Origin: Amoebidium appalachense
Lineage: Eukaryota; Ichthyosporea
DNA length: 64,000 bases
NCBI GenBank assembly: GCA_963693365.1
Contig: CAVNZM010000004.1
Span: forward strand, 9,052,001 to 9,116,000
Reading direction: 5' to 3'
Shown here: in pieces, positions 52,339-64,000 of the stretch
Layout: each line of letters begins with the position of its first letter
Position numbering within the stretch: the stretch's first letter is position 1
Translations under genes and position numbers: made by a program
The notes under the pieces: generated by a model
The model's input: the letters and a program-made list of their open reading frames with translations, nothing else
Told to the model about the DNA's origin: nothing
The model's database searches: none

Positions 52339-54300
52339 ATGGTGTCTAGAAAAGTGATGGCAGCGGCGTCAGCCGTTCGTAGCCTACCCTTGGCACGATG
52401 GGTACCACTGCAGTTTTTTGTCTGTGCGGTTATTTATTTTCTGATGTTTGGAGGGGAAACTTATACGCGCCACGGTCGCTTTAGTACCAGTGGAGGCGCG
52501 CATATTACCGTAGTTTCAACACCCAAAGAGTTTGACACAGCGCCCGAATCTATTATAAGGGCACAACGTAATGCCATCAACTCATGGCTGGCGTGGGAAC
52601 CCACACCCCAGGTCATTCTCTTCACCAAAGCACCCGTTCCAAGCGACATTAGGCAGCACCCAAACGTGCTGATCGTTTCAAATTTCCCGGAAAATAAATT
52701 TGGCACGCCCCTGATAAGCGGGCTGTTTGAGCTAGCCCAATCCCTAGCCAAAACCAAGGACATTTTGTATGTTAACTCAGACATCATGCTTAGCCCTCAA
52801 ATGACGCAAGCTATTGCTACTGCTTCAACGGCGGGCGATCGGTATCTAATGGTCGGCCAGAGATGCTCCTTTCATTTTGAAGAAACCGTTACAAACTTTA
52901 ATTTGGGCTTTTTCGAGACAAACCTGAAAAAATGCTCCTATGACGAGACTTATGCTATCGATTATTTCGGGTTCACAAAGTCAACTTTCAGGGATATTCC
53001 CAAGTTTGCACTCGGGCGGATGGTGTGGGACCAGTGGCTTCTTTATTCCGCCTTGGTTGACGACGTGCACATGGTTGATGCTACAAAGATGGTAGCAGCG
53101 TTGCACATGCTTCACGATTACAAGCACATTAAGGCCGCAAAGACGGAGTGGAAGAAGGACAACGAGAAGTCCTACAGTGGGAGCGAAGAGTTTGAAGAGA
53201 ACAGGCGGTTGGGCAAGCAGCGGTGGTACTTCGGGCAGACATGTCTGGCTAGATACGAGCTGTCTCAGCATGGAGACTTGGTGGATAAACGTGTTCTTCT
53301 TCGCAAATACACCAAATCACCCAAACCGGATGGGGAGTTGGCCCGGGGTGTGAGTCTGCTAGTTAGTGTCAGGTTAGAGGAACAGGGGCCACTGAGTGAC
53401 ATTGTTTCACGGTGGACGGGGCCTGCCGTGCTGCTGTTCCACAGCCCGTCTGAGTTGGGCACTGTGCTGCCGTTGGTGAACGAGGTGGAAAAAACGTTCC
53501 GTCCTCTGGCCGGTAACGTCCCCCCCCCCCCCCCCCCCCCCCCCCCGCCTTCCCCTCTCTGCATCATGTTTTCCATTATGCATGTGTACTTCCTACTGTA
53601 TTCTAACCATCTCCCCACCACCACCACCACCACCCCCTCTCCCCTCCTTCCTCTCCCCTCCCCTCCCTCCCCTCCCTTCTCCCCATGCTTTTCCCTTTCC
53701 CCCCCCCCCTCCACCCACCCACCCACTACCATTCCCCCCTACCCCCTCCCCTCCCTTCCCCCCTCCCCCCTTGCTTTTCCTTCTTTTAACACATGCTTGC
53801 CTTTCCCTCTCCGTGCTCTTTTCCCTCGCTTTCTCATCCAACACACTCCCCAGGCCTTGTTCCGGATTTTTCCCCCTCCGTGCATCCTGTGTCTGTGCTG
53901 CTATGATCGCCCGTCTAGTCCTCACCCAATGCCTGCTCCATCTCTCCATACCCCCCCCCCCCCCCCCTGCCCGCCCTCTCTCCCCCCTTCCCCTCTTCCG
54001 CCTACTCTGGATGACGTGCCCCGAGGATGGGCTCTGCTATGATGCATACTCTTTATGTATGGTTTGTACTCTGCCTCGTGTTATCCGTTGTACATGTGTA
54101 CTTAGTACTTTATGACGCATTCACCCCCCCCCCCACCCCCCTTCTCTCTCTCCCGAGGATGGGCTCTGCTTGTGATGCACCTTCTTTGTGTGTGCTTTGC
54201 AGTCGGTGTTCTGTTGCCCGTCTTGATTGTGTATGTCCTGGTCTGTAAACACATGCTACCTCCCCCCCCCCCCCCCCCCTCCTCTTCACAAAAAAAAAAG

Positions 54301-54371
<71 letters not shown>

Positions 54372-54374
54372 GTT

Positions 54375-54411
<37 letters not shown>

Positions 54412-54541
54412 GAGGGGATATGTGACATGCAATATGGATGAGGAAGGGGAGAGGGAACGATGATGGAGCCTGTACAGATGCAAGAGACGAGGGAAGAGAG
54501 CTCTGAGGGTTGGGGTTGGGTAGTGGTCGTGTGCGCATCAT

Positions 54542-54592
<51 letters not shown>

Positions 54593-54954
54593 ATGTGCGT
54601 GTGTTTAGGGCCCCGGGGGGGATGGGGGGGGGGAGGGGGGGGAGGTAGGGGAGATGAAGGGGTATGGGTGTGGGGGTTGGGGTCGCGGGGAGGGAGGGAT
54701 TATACACAATGTTTTTCAGCCTGTTTACTCGGGTGTGTACATTCAGGGCGTGTCAAGATCATGTACCTTCTGGGTGATCGTTCTGGTAGCGAGAGCCAGA
54801 ATAAGAAGCACTACAATATGCTGCTGTCGTCAGCAACCACCGAGCATGTGCTATTTTTGGACTCCAACATGGTGCCAAGCAGTAATCTCCATGAAGAGTT
54901 GATGAAGGTAACATCCCCCCTACCCCCCGCTCCCCCCTCCCCCCATCCCCCCAA

Positions 54955-55028
<74 letters not shown>

Positions 55029-55817
55029 CCCCGTCTTCCCCCCCCCCCCCTCTTCCCCAATCTGCATGCATAAGCAATATCGTCAACAATCACCGAAGTA
55101 TTGAATGCACCGGGTATGGCACGCACAAAGTCAGGTCTGTCAGCCCTGTAGATTATTCGCGAGCAACCAGCAAGGGCATGCACACACGCAGCATATACTA
55201 TAAGGTCCAGACCTTTGGGGGGCTACCCCCCTCCCCCCCCCCCCCCCCCCCTCCTCCCCCCCCCCCCCTCCCTCCCTCCCTCTTGCCCGGAGAGAGAAAA
55301 AGAAAAAGGAGGAGGGGGGGGGGGGGGGGGGGGAGGAAAGAAGCCACAGGTTATGATACATTAGACTTGGAGTTTGTGCACGCCCAGGAGTTGCTCTTCT
55401 CAATTCCAGGGTTTTGGATGTGCTCAGTGGCTGTACATACCTCTTTGCATACCATCCTGCCTGTACCTGCATAGTACCACTGGTTGGTACATGCACAGAC
55501 GTGAAAGTCTCGCACACTCACAAACACACATATGCACATGTACACCTGCAGGCACACAACATGCATGCACAAGGCACCCGAAGCCGTGAACCTTTCGTGG
55601 TTCTTGCGTTTTCTTTTCTCCCCCCCCCCCGTTTTTTTTCCCTTGCTGCTGTGTTGACATAAACTTACTTCAAATTGACATGGCACCTCGAAATGCCGTT
55701 ATAGACCTTATAACATAAGCTGTACAAGGTCACAAATCACACTGTCACTAATACTATATACACCCTAGCTCTCTTGGCTGGTGTGTGCAAATATGGCCAA
55801 CATTAGTCCCTAACTGT

Positions 55818-55848
<31 letters not shown>

Positions 55849-56871
55849 TGATGATGGGCTCTGTTCAAAGTGTCTTCTGCCTGCACGCTTAAATTGTTTG
55901 ATTTTGGATTTCCCACTTTTGTGACGTTTTGTTGTTGCTCTTTGTTGTCTCCTCCATATTTCCAACCCTCTAATGCATACATCACCCCCCCCTGCTTCTG
56001 CTTACTGCTGCAACTTTAACCCCCGGCCTTTCCCACTGCCCTTGCCTGCATAAGCAACCCTGCTCGTCTCTGATCAAGACGGGTGACCTACCCATGTTCA
56101 AGTGAAACAGTATCTGAGTTGGGTTTCGTTAACGAGGTGAATAGGTCGAAACTCGGGTACTGTGGATGACGTGGGCCCCCCTGAGGATGGGCTCTGCTTA
56201 TTATGCATACTCTTTATGTATGGCTTGCATTCTGCATCGTGTTATCCGTTTGTTCTTGTGTACTTCGTACTTTTTGACGCATTCAAACCCCCCCCCCCCC
56301 CCTGCCGCGCGGAGAACGGGCTTGGCATATTTTGTATACTCCTTATGTGTGGTTTGCACTCTGCAATCTGTTGTCCGTTATTTATTGTGTACTTTGTACT
56401 CTATAACGCATTCTAACCCTCCCTCCCCTCCCCCCTCCCCCCCCCCCCCCCAAAAAAAAAAAGAAAAAAAGAAAAAAAGAAGGGGAAAAAAAAGCACCTT
56501 CTGTCCCTCCTGTTACGAATGGTCTTGTTTTTCTTGGCCACATTAGCCACCCCGAGTAGTCTGTTATTTCTCTATAAATATTAACATGCTTGACCCTAGA
56601 ACTATGACACGATCAGCAGCAATCCCGATAGGTGCTTTGCCCTGCCCGTTTTTGGCCAGCCATCTGCAACGGCACCACGGCCAGCCACCAAGCAGCAATT
56701 ATTGGAGCAGCTGCAAAGGGGACAGGTAAGGTGTTTTTTTTTTTGGTTTTTTTTTTTTTTTTCCAGGGGAGGGGGGGGGGGGGAAGGAGGGGCAAAACAG
56801 GCAACCTTAGAGATGTGTTTGGATTGAAATATCTGTGTTTGTTCACCTCTTGTGAGCCTTGGCTCCTTCAG

Positions 56872-56943
<72 letters not shown>

Positions 56944-57626
56944 CCACACACACCTACATACACACACACACACACACATACACGAACACACGCACACACA
57001 CACAAACACACACACACACAACCTCTCGTCCCCCTGGCCTCGGCATGCTGACAAATACACCGTGTGTAAGGTTTTGGCAGGCTGTTCTATATATAGCATT
57101 GTATCGTGTTGTGAACATTGTGCTTGGTACTTTTCCTACCTTCTATTCCTCGCTATCGTACCATCCGTCGTGCGTAAGATGCGGTTTGCTGGTCTCTTTT
57201 TAGGTCGCCAACCCCACCCCCCCCCCCCCCCCCCCCACCCCCCTTTCCCTTTCCCCGCACACACACACACACACACACATGCTCACACACACACATGCTC
57301 ACTCACATGTGCATGTGGGTGTAAAACACGAGACCACAAATTGGGGAACAATTCTGTGTGTGGCGTTTTGGCAACGAAAAATTTTCGGGCGTCATAAACG
57401 AAGCTGGAATTCTCAGAGAGCGTGTGCAATTAGCCCCTGAGGAATGGAAAGCTGTTTTTTTTTGTTTTCGTTGAATGCAGCGTGTCCATACCATGGATGC
57501 TCCCTCCCCCCCCCCCCCCCCCCCCCCCCTCCCCCCACAAGCTGATGCCCCTCCCCCTCTCCCCTCCCCCTGCCCCCCCCTCCCCCTCCCCCTCCCCTCC
57601 CCCTCCCCTCCCCCTCCTCTCCCCCC

Positions 57627-57675
<49 letters not shown>

Positions 57676-58274
57676 TCCTTATGACCCACCCATGTTCAAG
57701 TGAAGCAGCATCTGAGTTGGATTCTGTTGACGAGGTGAATGGGTCGAAACTCGGGTACTTTGGTGGACTTGGTGGGGCCCTGATGAAGGGCTCTGCCTAT
57801 GATGCACTGCCCTTTGTGTGCTCGCACTCTGCATTGTGTTGTCAAGCATTCAAATGCGTACTTTGTATTCTGTAACACATTCTTAAAACTCCTCCCCCCT
57901 CCCCCCTCTCCCCATCCCCCCTCTCCCTCCCCCCTCCCCCCTCCCCCCTCCCCTCCCCCTTCCCCTCCTCCCCCCGCCCCTCCCCCCCGCCCCTCCCTCT
58001 CCCCCCCCCCCTTGCAGACTATTGCGCTAAACGACAGCCTTCGGCCCACACACGGTGCTGTCAATCATCAGGCGTGGGCCGAAGCGGGCCACTGGTACCC
58101 AATCAACTACGACTATCTCTTTGAGGCATACTGTGTGCTGTCGCTGAACCGCTTGCCCATGTTCGAGGAAGGCCCTGCGACAAAGGGGTTCGAACGCATG
58201 GCTTACACCTTCTACCTTGACCAACTGGGATACGACTTTCAGGTGGGTGTTTGGGTGTGGGTGTGGGTGTGGGT

Positions 58275-58311
<37 letters not shown>

Positions 58312-59128
58312 TGTGTGTGCGTGTGTGCGTGCGTGCGTGCGTGCGAGCTTGCGTGTGTGCGAGCTTGCGTGCGTGCGTGCCTTCTGTGCGTGTGTGTGCC
58401 GGGGGGGGGGGGGGGGGGGGGGGGGGGTTGCACCCGTGCGTTTTTCCAGCGTTGGTCACGAACATTATGAGCATTTTCGTGCATGGCTTCAAGTGTTGCA
58501 TGTTTTGCTTGTAGCAGCAGGTTGAGCTTTATTGTTGGCTTTCGGCAACACGTTTAGGTCATCATCATCGACCACTTTGAAGTTCGTTTTTTTGAGGTTG
58601 GAACAAACCAGACGTGGTTTTCATATTTGCACATCCTGACCTCTTATCAACCAACCCCAGTTGCCCATTTGCCAATAGTCTTTTGGGAAAATTTATATCG
58701 TATAAAAATTCAGATTCCAAGAATTACTACCGTACTTATACTGGCCGATCACACACCCATGTTTGCATTCCTGGCGTATATGTCATCATTTCTCACGAAA
58801 TCTTCCAAAATCGCTTAAGTTTTTAATATAAAAAGGGAAATGTCACCATATATAAGCAAAGCCAATAACGCAGTCTGGTGTCAATATGACGTAATACAGT
58901 GACGTCAAAATGTCATCACACCCTGATACATAATTGTTGGCATGGGGTATTTAGAATGGGACCACGGCTAATCGAACCCTCCTTTTTTTCCCCCTGTCTG
59001 TGCAGGTTGTTTCCGGCCAGTTTCTGATCGACACAAAACGCACCAGCGCCGAGGAGGACCCCCAGCCAGAGTGGCAAAACAGGTGGTACAGCTACATGTT
59101 TGAGTTCGGCAAGCTGCATTTGTCGTAG
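52339..59128 (+). CDS. two-domain type II glycosyltransferase, C-terminal GT49 (LARGE/B4GAT1-like)
   Basis: Five exons join in phase: 52339-53512, 54747-54907, 56600-56725, 58018-58242 and 59006-59128, giving 602 aa (634 if the in-frame ATG at 52243 is used). The ATG at 52339 is preferred because it gives a short basic tail and then a membrane anchor (about 22-38, VPLQFFVCAVIYFLMFG), the type II Golgi form. Residues about 60-300 form a first nucleotide-sugar-transferase-like domain (YVNSDIMLSP, then FGQTCLARYELSQHGDLV). From about 370 the GT49 domain begins: RVKIMYLLGDRSG, LFLDSNMVPSSNL at the DxD position, CFALPVFG, then YLFEAYCVLSLNRLPMFEE and GFERMAYTFYLDQLGYDF. GT49 enzymes transfer glucuronic acid or related sugars in the Golgi. 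The N-terminal domain differs from the GT8 domain of animal LARGE. The exon 3 acceptor (CCCTAG) is the least certain junction. Confidence 0.82.
54005..54280 (+). mobile_element. two poly(C)-tailed elements in GT49 intron 1
   Basis: Copies at 54005-54135 and 54148-54282 each start near CGAGGATGGGCTCTGCT and end in poly(C); the first has GACGCATTCACCCC. Both have the sense of the host gene. The second is followed by A(9) and a (GA)n array at 54301-54369. Confidence 0.65.
54543..55024. repeat. (GT)n before and (CA)n after GT49 exon 2
   Basis: (TG)n at 54543-54591 lies in intron 1, and (CA)n at 54961-55024 lies in intron 2, just after the exon 2 donor and its C-rich stretch. Confidence 0.95.
55848..55994 (+). 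mobile_element. dispersed element subtype 2, intact copy
   Basis: CTGATGATGGGCTCTGTTCA through CCAACCCTCTAATGCATACA to poly(C). It serves as the reference for the interrupted copy at 43798-44262. GT49 intron 2, in the sense of the gene. Confidence 0.7.
56030..56475 (+). mobile_element. subtype-1 element plus a second 3' unit with C(n)A(n) tail
   Basis: From CATAAGCAACCCTGCTCGTC through AGGTCGAAACTC and GAGGATGGGCTCTGCTTA to GACGCATTCAAACCCC (56302), then a second shorter unit (56310-56420) ending in a C-rich tract and A(11). GT49 intron 2, in the sense of the gene. Confidence 0.75.
57677..58017 (+). mobile_element. subtype-1 element whose poly(C) tail runs to the exon 4 acceptor
   Basis: TGACCCACCCATGTTCAAGT through GGGTCGAAACTCGGG to TGTAACACATTC, then a 130-nt CCCCCT-rich tract that ends in TTGCAG, the acceptor of GT49 exon 4. 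Here the tail region serves as the polypyrimidine tract. Confidence 0.7.
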
Positions 59129-59212
59129 TATTGCTTGGGTAATTACTTGGTTTTAATTATGAGATGCCTAGCATTTGGATGTTCTGACCTCGAACGCTTG
59201 TGTACTGTACAC

Positions 59213-59218
59213 ATTAAA
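59213..59218 (+). terminator. probable poly(A) signal ATTAAA of the GT49 gene
   Basis: ATTAAA lies 85 nt after the TAG stop in a short AT-rich 3' flank. No AATAAA is nearer. Confidence 0.4.
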
Positions 59219-59619
59219 CTCTTAAAGACTTACCGGCCTAGACAGTCGAGTGCGCGTAAAAGTGTATCATATATAATATAAATCTTGTTGTAACGTTCGT
59301 GTACGTACACCCCAGCAGGCTTTTGCTTGTTCACACACTTTAAGGTACACGGGCCGTGCCGCAATAGGCACACACACACATAAACACAATGTTACATGCA
59401 AATGCACGCATGGAGGCATGCATAGAGCAAGAGCAATCGAGTCAAATCTACAGTAGAAGATGCCCCTGTATAATTTTGGGGACCCTTATAGTCTTAACTC
59501 TTTTGACTTCTTTATCCGTGAAAGGTTCGATTATCATAGCTTTCCTGTGTCGATGTAACAATAGTTGACTGTAGGTCAACCGTAACAGATGGTAAGTATT
59601 GCTTCCAAATACAATACCC

Positions 59620-59680
<61 letters not shown>

Positions 59681-59979
59681 TCACATTATGATAGTAGTGC
59701 AGCGTCTAACGTAGCGAGCCGCATGCCCCTGGCTATGCCAGTTGAGCTGGCATGATGAACCATACTACCTGGTATCCGTACCCGCAGGCGGGGGAATACA
59801 ATATAATAGTGTAGTATGCTTTCGGCCGCAGAGCCTCGTGCTTTGCCTTGGGTTCGAAGACGAGCGTTGCCCATTTATTTCTCTCTCTATGCTGGGTTAC
59901 CCCCCCAAGCCAACCACCCACCCCAACCCCACCCGGGGTGCCCCACACATCCCCGCCGTATGACCCCTCCATCCTTCTA

Positions 59980-60420
59980 TTAGACTTACATTTATGCACT
60001 TTTGTCTTCCCGGCATGTGAATATGGTTTACCCCTTCTCGCCGCTTGGATCAAGAAAGAGAGAACTAGAGCGCTTAAACCCTTGGCAAATTTCCTTGAAG
60101 CAGAAGTTGCCTCCTTTCTATCTAACAACTGTTGTAAACCTGGGCCTGTAACGCTCTCGATGTATGGTCTGGTCCCAATAGCTGCTAGAGTATCCCATCT
60201 CGCGCTGATATTCAATAAGCACATAAGCCGCTTAAAGAAGTATTTGCCCTCCCACCCTCTCTTCTCTATCCGACCTGTCCCCTCATCACCTCTCCCCTCT
60301 TTCCTTCCCTCTCTCTCTCCTTTTCCCCCGGGCACAAATACAAATAAACCCCGCAAAAGTGTGCGTGTGACTTTGGACTGCCACTTACTTATTAGACATG
60401 TACACAATCACAAGATAAAT
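59980..60420 (+). pseudogene. decayed non-LTR retrotransposon reverse transcriptase C-terminal region
   Basis: One open stretch reads PACEYGLPLLAAW, about 35 variable residues, and then MYGLVPIAARVSHLALIF, NKHISRLKKYL. This has the order and spacing seen after the RT domain of LINE elements (the Y-G-x-x-W region, then an aromatic-G-L-x-P-x-x-x-R helix). The frame breaks downstream, where further LINE-like fragments (about 60500-60720) and a poly(A) run at 61044 occur. No complete ORF remains. Assignment rests on pattern only and could be wrong. Confidence 0.35.
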
Positions 60421-60946
60421 TAAGCAATATAACAAATGGAAAAAGATACCACGCGACACCAGACCCGATGAAAGCATACACCTTGAAAAACTAAGCCTTA
60501 TGTCTCGTTTTATATATAATGACCGCCTTAACCATATTGCCAAATATGACACTCGCAAATGTGTAACACCTAAATACATATTACCTTCCTGTAGAATTGG
60601 TCTTTCTCTAGCTGATGGTATTATTGATCACATACCACGCTTTTACTGTACACGTGCTATACAGTGGAGATCTAATAAGTATAAGGTGGCATCGTTTGCA
60701 TGCCCAAACAACACACACACACACCAGTTTAAACGGTCGTGATCGCCAAATGTAGTTTGATAGACCACATAATACCGCAACACACACACGTCACATTCAC
60801 AACAGACACCCAGAAAGATAGCCTACCTGAAAATTACAACATCCTTGATTTTATACTAATTAACACGTGAAACTACGACCTGTTTATTAGATGTATTGAT
60901 TGGCTTGAGAAACACATCATTACAAAATTCTAGCGCGCACGCGCGC

Positions 60947-61010
<64 letters not shown>

Positions 61011-61043
61011 CCAGCTGATACCGAGTGTCCCAGGGGAGCCCGG

Positions 61044-61079
<36 letters not shown>

Positions 61080-62277
61080 GGGGAACCCCAACTAATTGAT
61101 TTTTCTTAGTCTTTATGGTGTCACGTAGAGAAAGTAAACCCTGATATATAATCATCACCCGACAGCTCATGATGTACGTGATCATGATATACCGCTGAGG
61201 GGATATTCCGAGCAAAAACCCCCCATACCTGAGACTGGTCTCTCTTTGCCTTGAGTAAACAGCGTAAACCCCACACTATTTTTTTTTTTTCACATAAAAG
61301 TGATAATTACATGATGTATACGTACTAGGTAGTCTGGCCAAGGCTATGTACCCGCTGGCTTACGTAAGTGGCCGGGGCGGCCTACGACGATGTCGCCTGT
61401 GGCAACATACAAGGTATGTTGTAGGCCGCAGGGAGACAGCACTCAAAGTGACTACGTACTAGGGAGGGCCACGGATGATCTCTGAACTTCGGGGCGGCCG
61501 CGGGGCAGGGCCCCGGGGGGGGGATGACATTGATATGATCATATTGATCATGCCTTAGTAACAAAATCACGACCGCAGCGTAACGTCCAGTTGCAATTAA
61601 GCATCTGTTAGTTTAGTGAGGTACATACGGTCTTGACTTCTTGTGTGCACGTGCGCGTCAATTGCGTTCGTACTGCTCAGATCGATAGGCCTAGGAGGGG
61701 CTCACTGTGAGGTAGAATACATGTGCACGTGACCGATCGAAGGGCTGTGTACAAAGACTCGCATAATTCATTATGTCATTGATCATAAGTTGTATATATT
61801 ACACACAAACAGGCCTTCGGTATGCATGGAATGTGCCCCACGGGAGCCTTTTGAGGTACATGTACAAACTATAGCAGACCATATTACTAACGCCGGGTAT
61901 CTGTTAGAATTCTGCACAGTCTTAGATACCTTTTTGTATGTACTCTTTAACAACAAAGACGTCCTCGAATCATTTTTGATGAATTAACTGCACGTGAAGT
62001 GTCCATATGTGTGTTCTGCGTGAGCTATCAATACCATAAAATGTAAGGGCATGGACATGCACGAATGACTGTGAGTGAGTACACTAATGTGTATTTAGTA
62101 CTAGTAGGAGGGCGTATGGATGAACTTGCAGGATGTGTATAAGGGATGTAAGCCATGAATTGATAAAATATTCGGTTGGTATTTCACGGGGGAATCCTAG
62201 ATGCATCTATGCTCTCTCCCCTAAATGGTCCTATTACATAGTAACACAGTAATCTTTAAGATTCGATATTGTATGCC

Positions 62278-63984
<1,707 letters not shown>

Positions 63985-64000
63985 CTGCTTGTGTAAGATT

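Larger units (their letters stand above)
59129..62277. other. intergenic region with retrotransposon debris
   Basis: Between the GT49 and SLC35A 3' ends. It contains (CA)n at 59622-59676, the reverse-transcriptase-like fragment, (CA)n at 60944-61008, A(35) at 61044-61078 and about 1.1 kb of ordinary sequence (61100-62277) in which nothing could be identified. Confidence 0.6.

Overview
This 64 kb window is nuclear DNA of a eukaryote. It carries spliceosomal genes with short exons (about 30-260 nt, a few longer) and introns of 0.3-2 kb that are packed with (GT)n/(CA)n, (GA)n/(CT)n and long homopolymer G/C runs. Seven protein genes can be rebuilt exon by exon with consistent reading phases. Their content (an ESRP-type splicing regulator, a plant/protist-type DEG9 nuclear HtrA protease, PFKFB, GT49 and SLC35A genes) suggests a protist, possibly a unicellular relative of animals such as an ichthyosporean. 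That placement is inference, not demonstrated.

Layout. (1) 345-12430, minus: ESRP-like RNA-binding protein, with an exonuclease-like N-terminus followed by three RRMs; the last exon(s) are missing. (2) 12933-24382, plus: DEG9-like serine protease, sharing a 502-bp divergent promoter with ESRP. (3) 26121-41334, minus: one 18-exon gene that appears to fuse an AMPK-beta-type glycogen-binding domain (CBM48) to a complete 6-phosphofructo-2-kinase/fructose-2,6-bisphosphatase. (4) 43370-46846, minus, and (5) 48267-49736, plus: two head-to-head genes for related N-terminally membrane-anchored SAM methyltransferases. (6) 52339-59128, plus: a two-domain type II membrane glycosyltransferase ending in a GT49 (LARGE/B4GAT1-like) domain. 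(7) 62278-63984, minus: the 3' end of an SLC35A nucleotide-sugar transporter gene. A decayed non-LTR retrotransposon piece lies at about 59980-60420.

Genes 4-7 read as a neighbourhood for Golgi glycan synthesis and possible glycan methylation: sugar-nucleotide import, glycosyl transfer and two methyltransferases with Golgi-like topology. Gene 3 suggests that fructose-2,6-bisphosphate metabolism is tied directly to glycogen or another alpha-glucan.

The non-coding part is unusual. A dispersed element with a C(n)A(n) tail occurs about 17 times inside introns, and every recognisable copy points the same way as its host gene. Many donors run straight into poly(C), several introns carry complementary (GT)n and (CA)n arrays, and the DEG9 gene has tandemly duplicated splice-junction units, including two 42-nt in-frame candidate cassette exons. 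No rRNA, tRNA or CRISPR feature was recognised.
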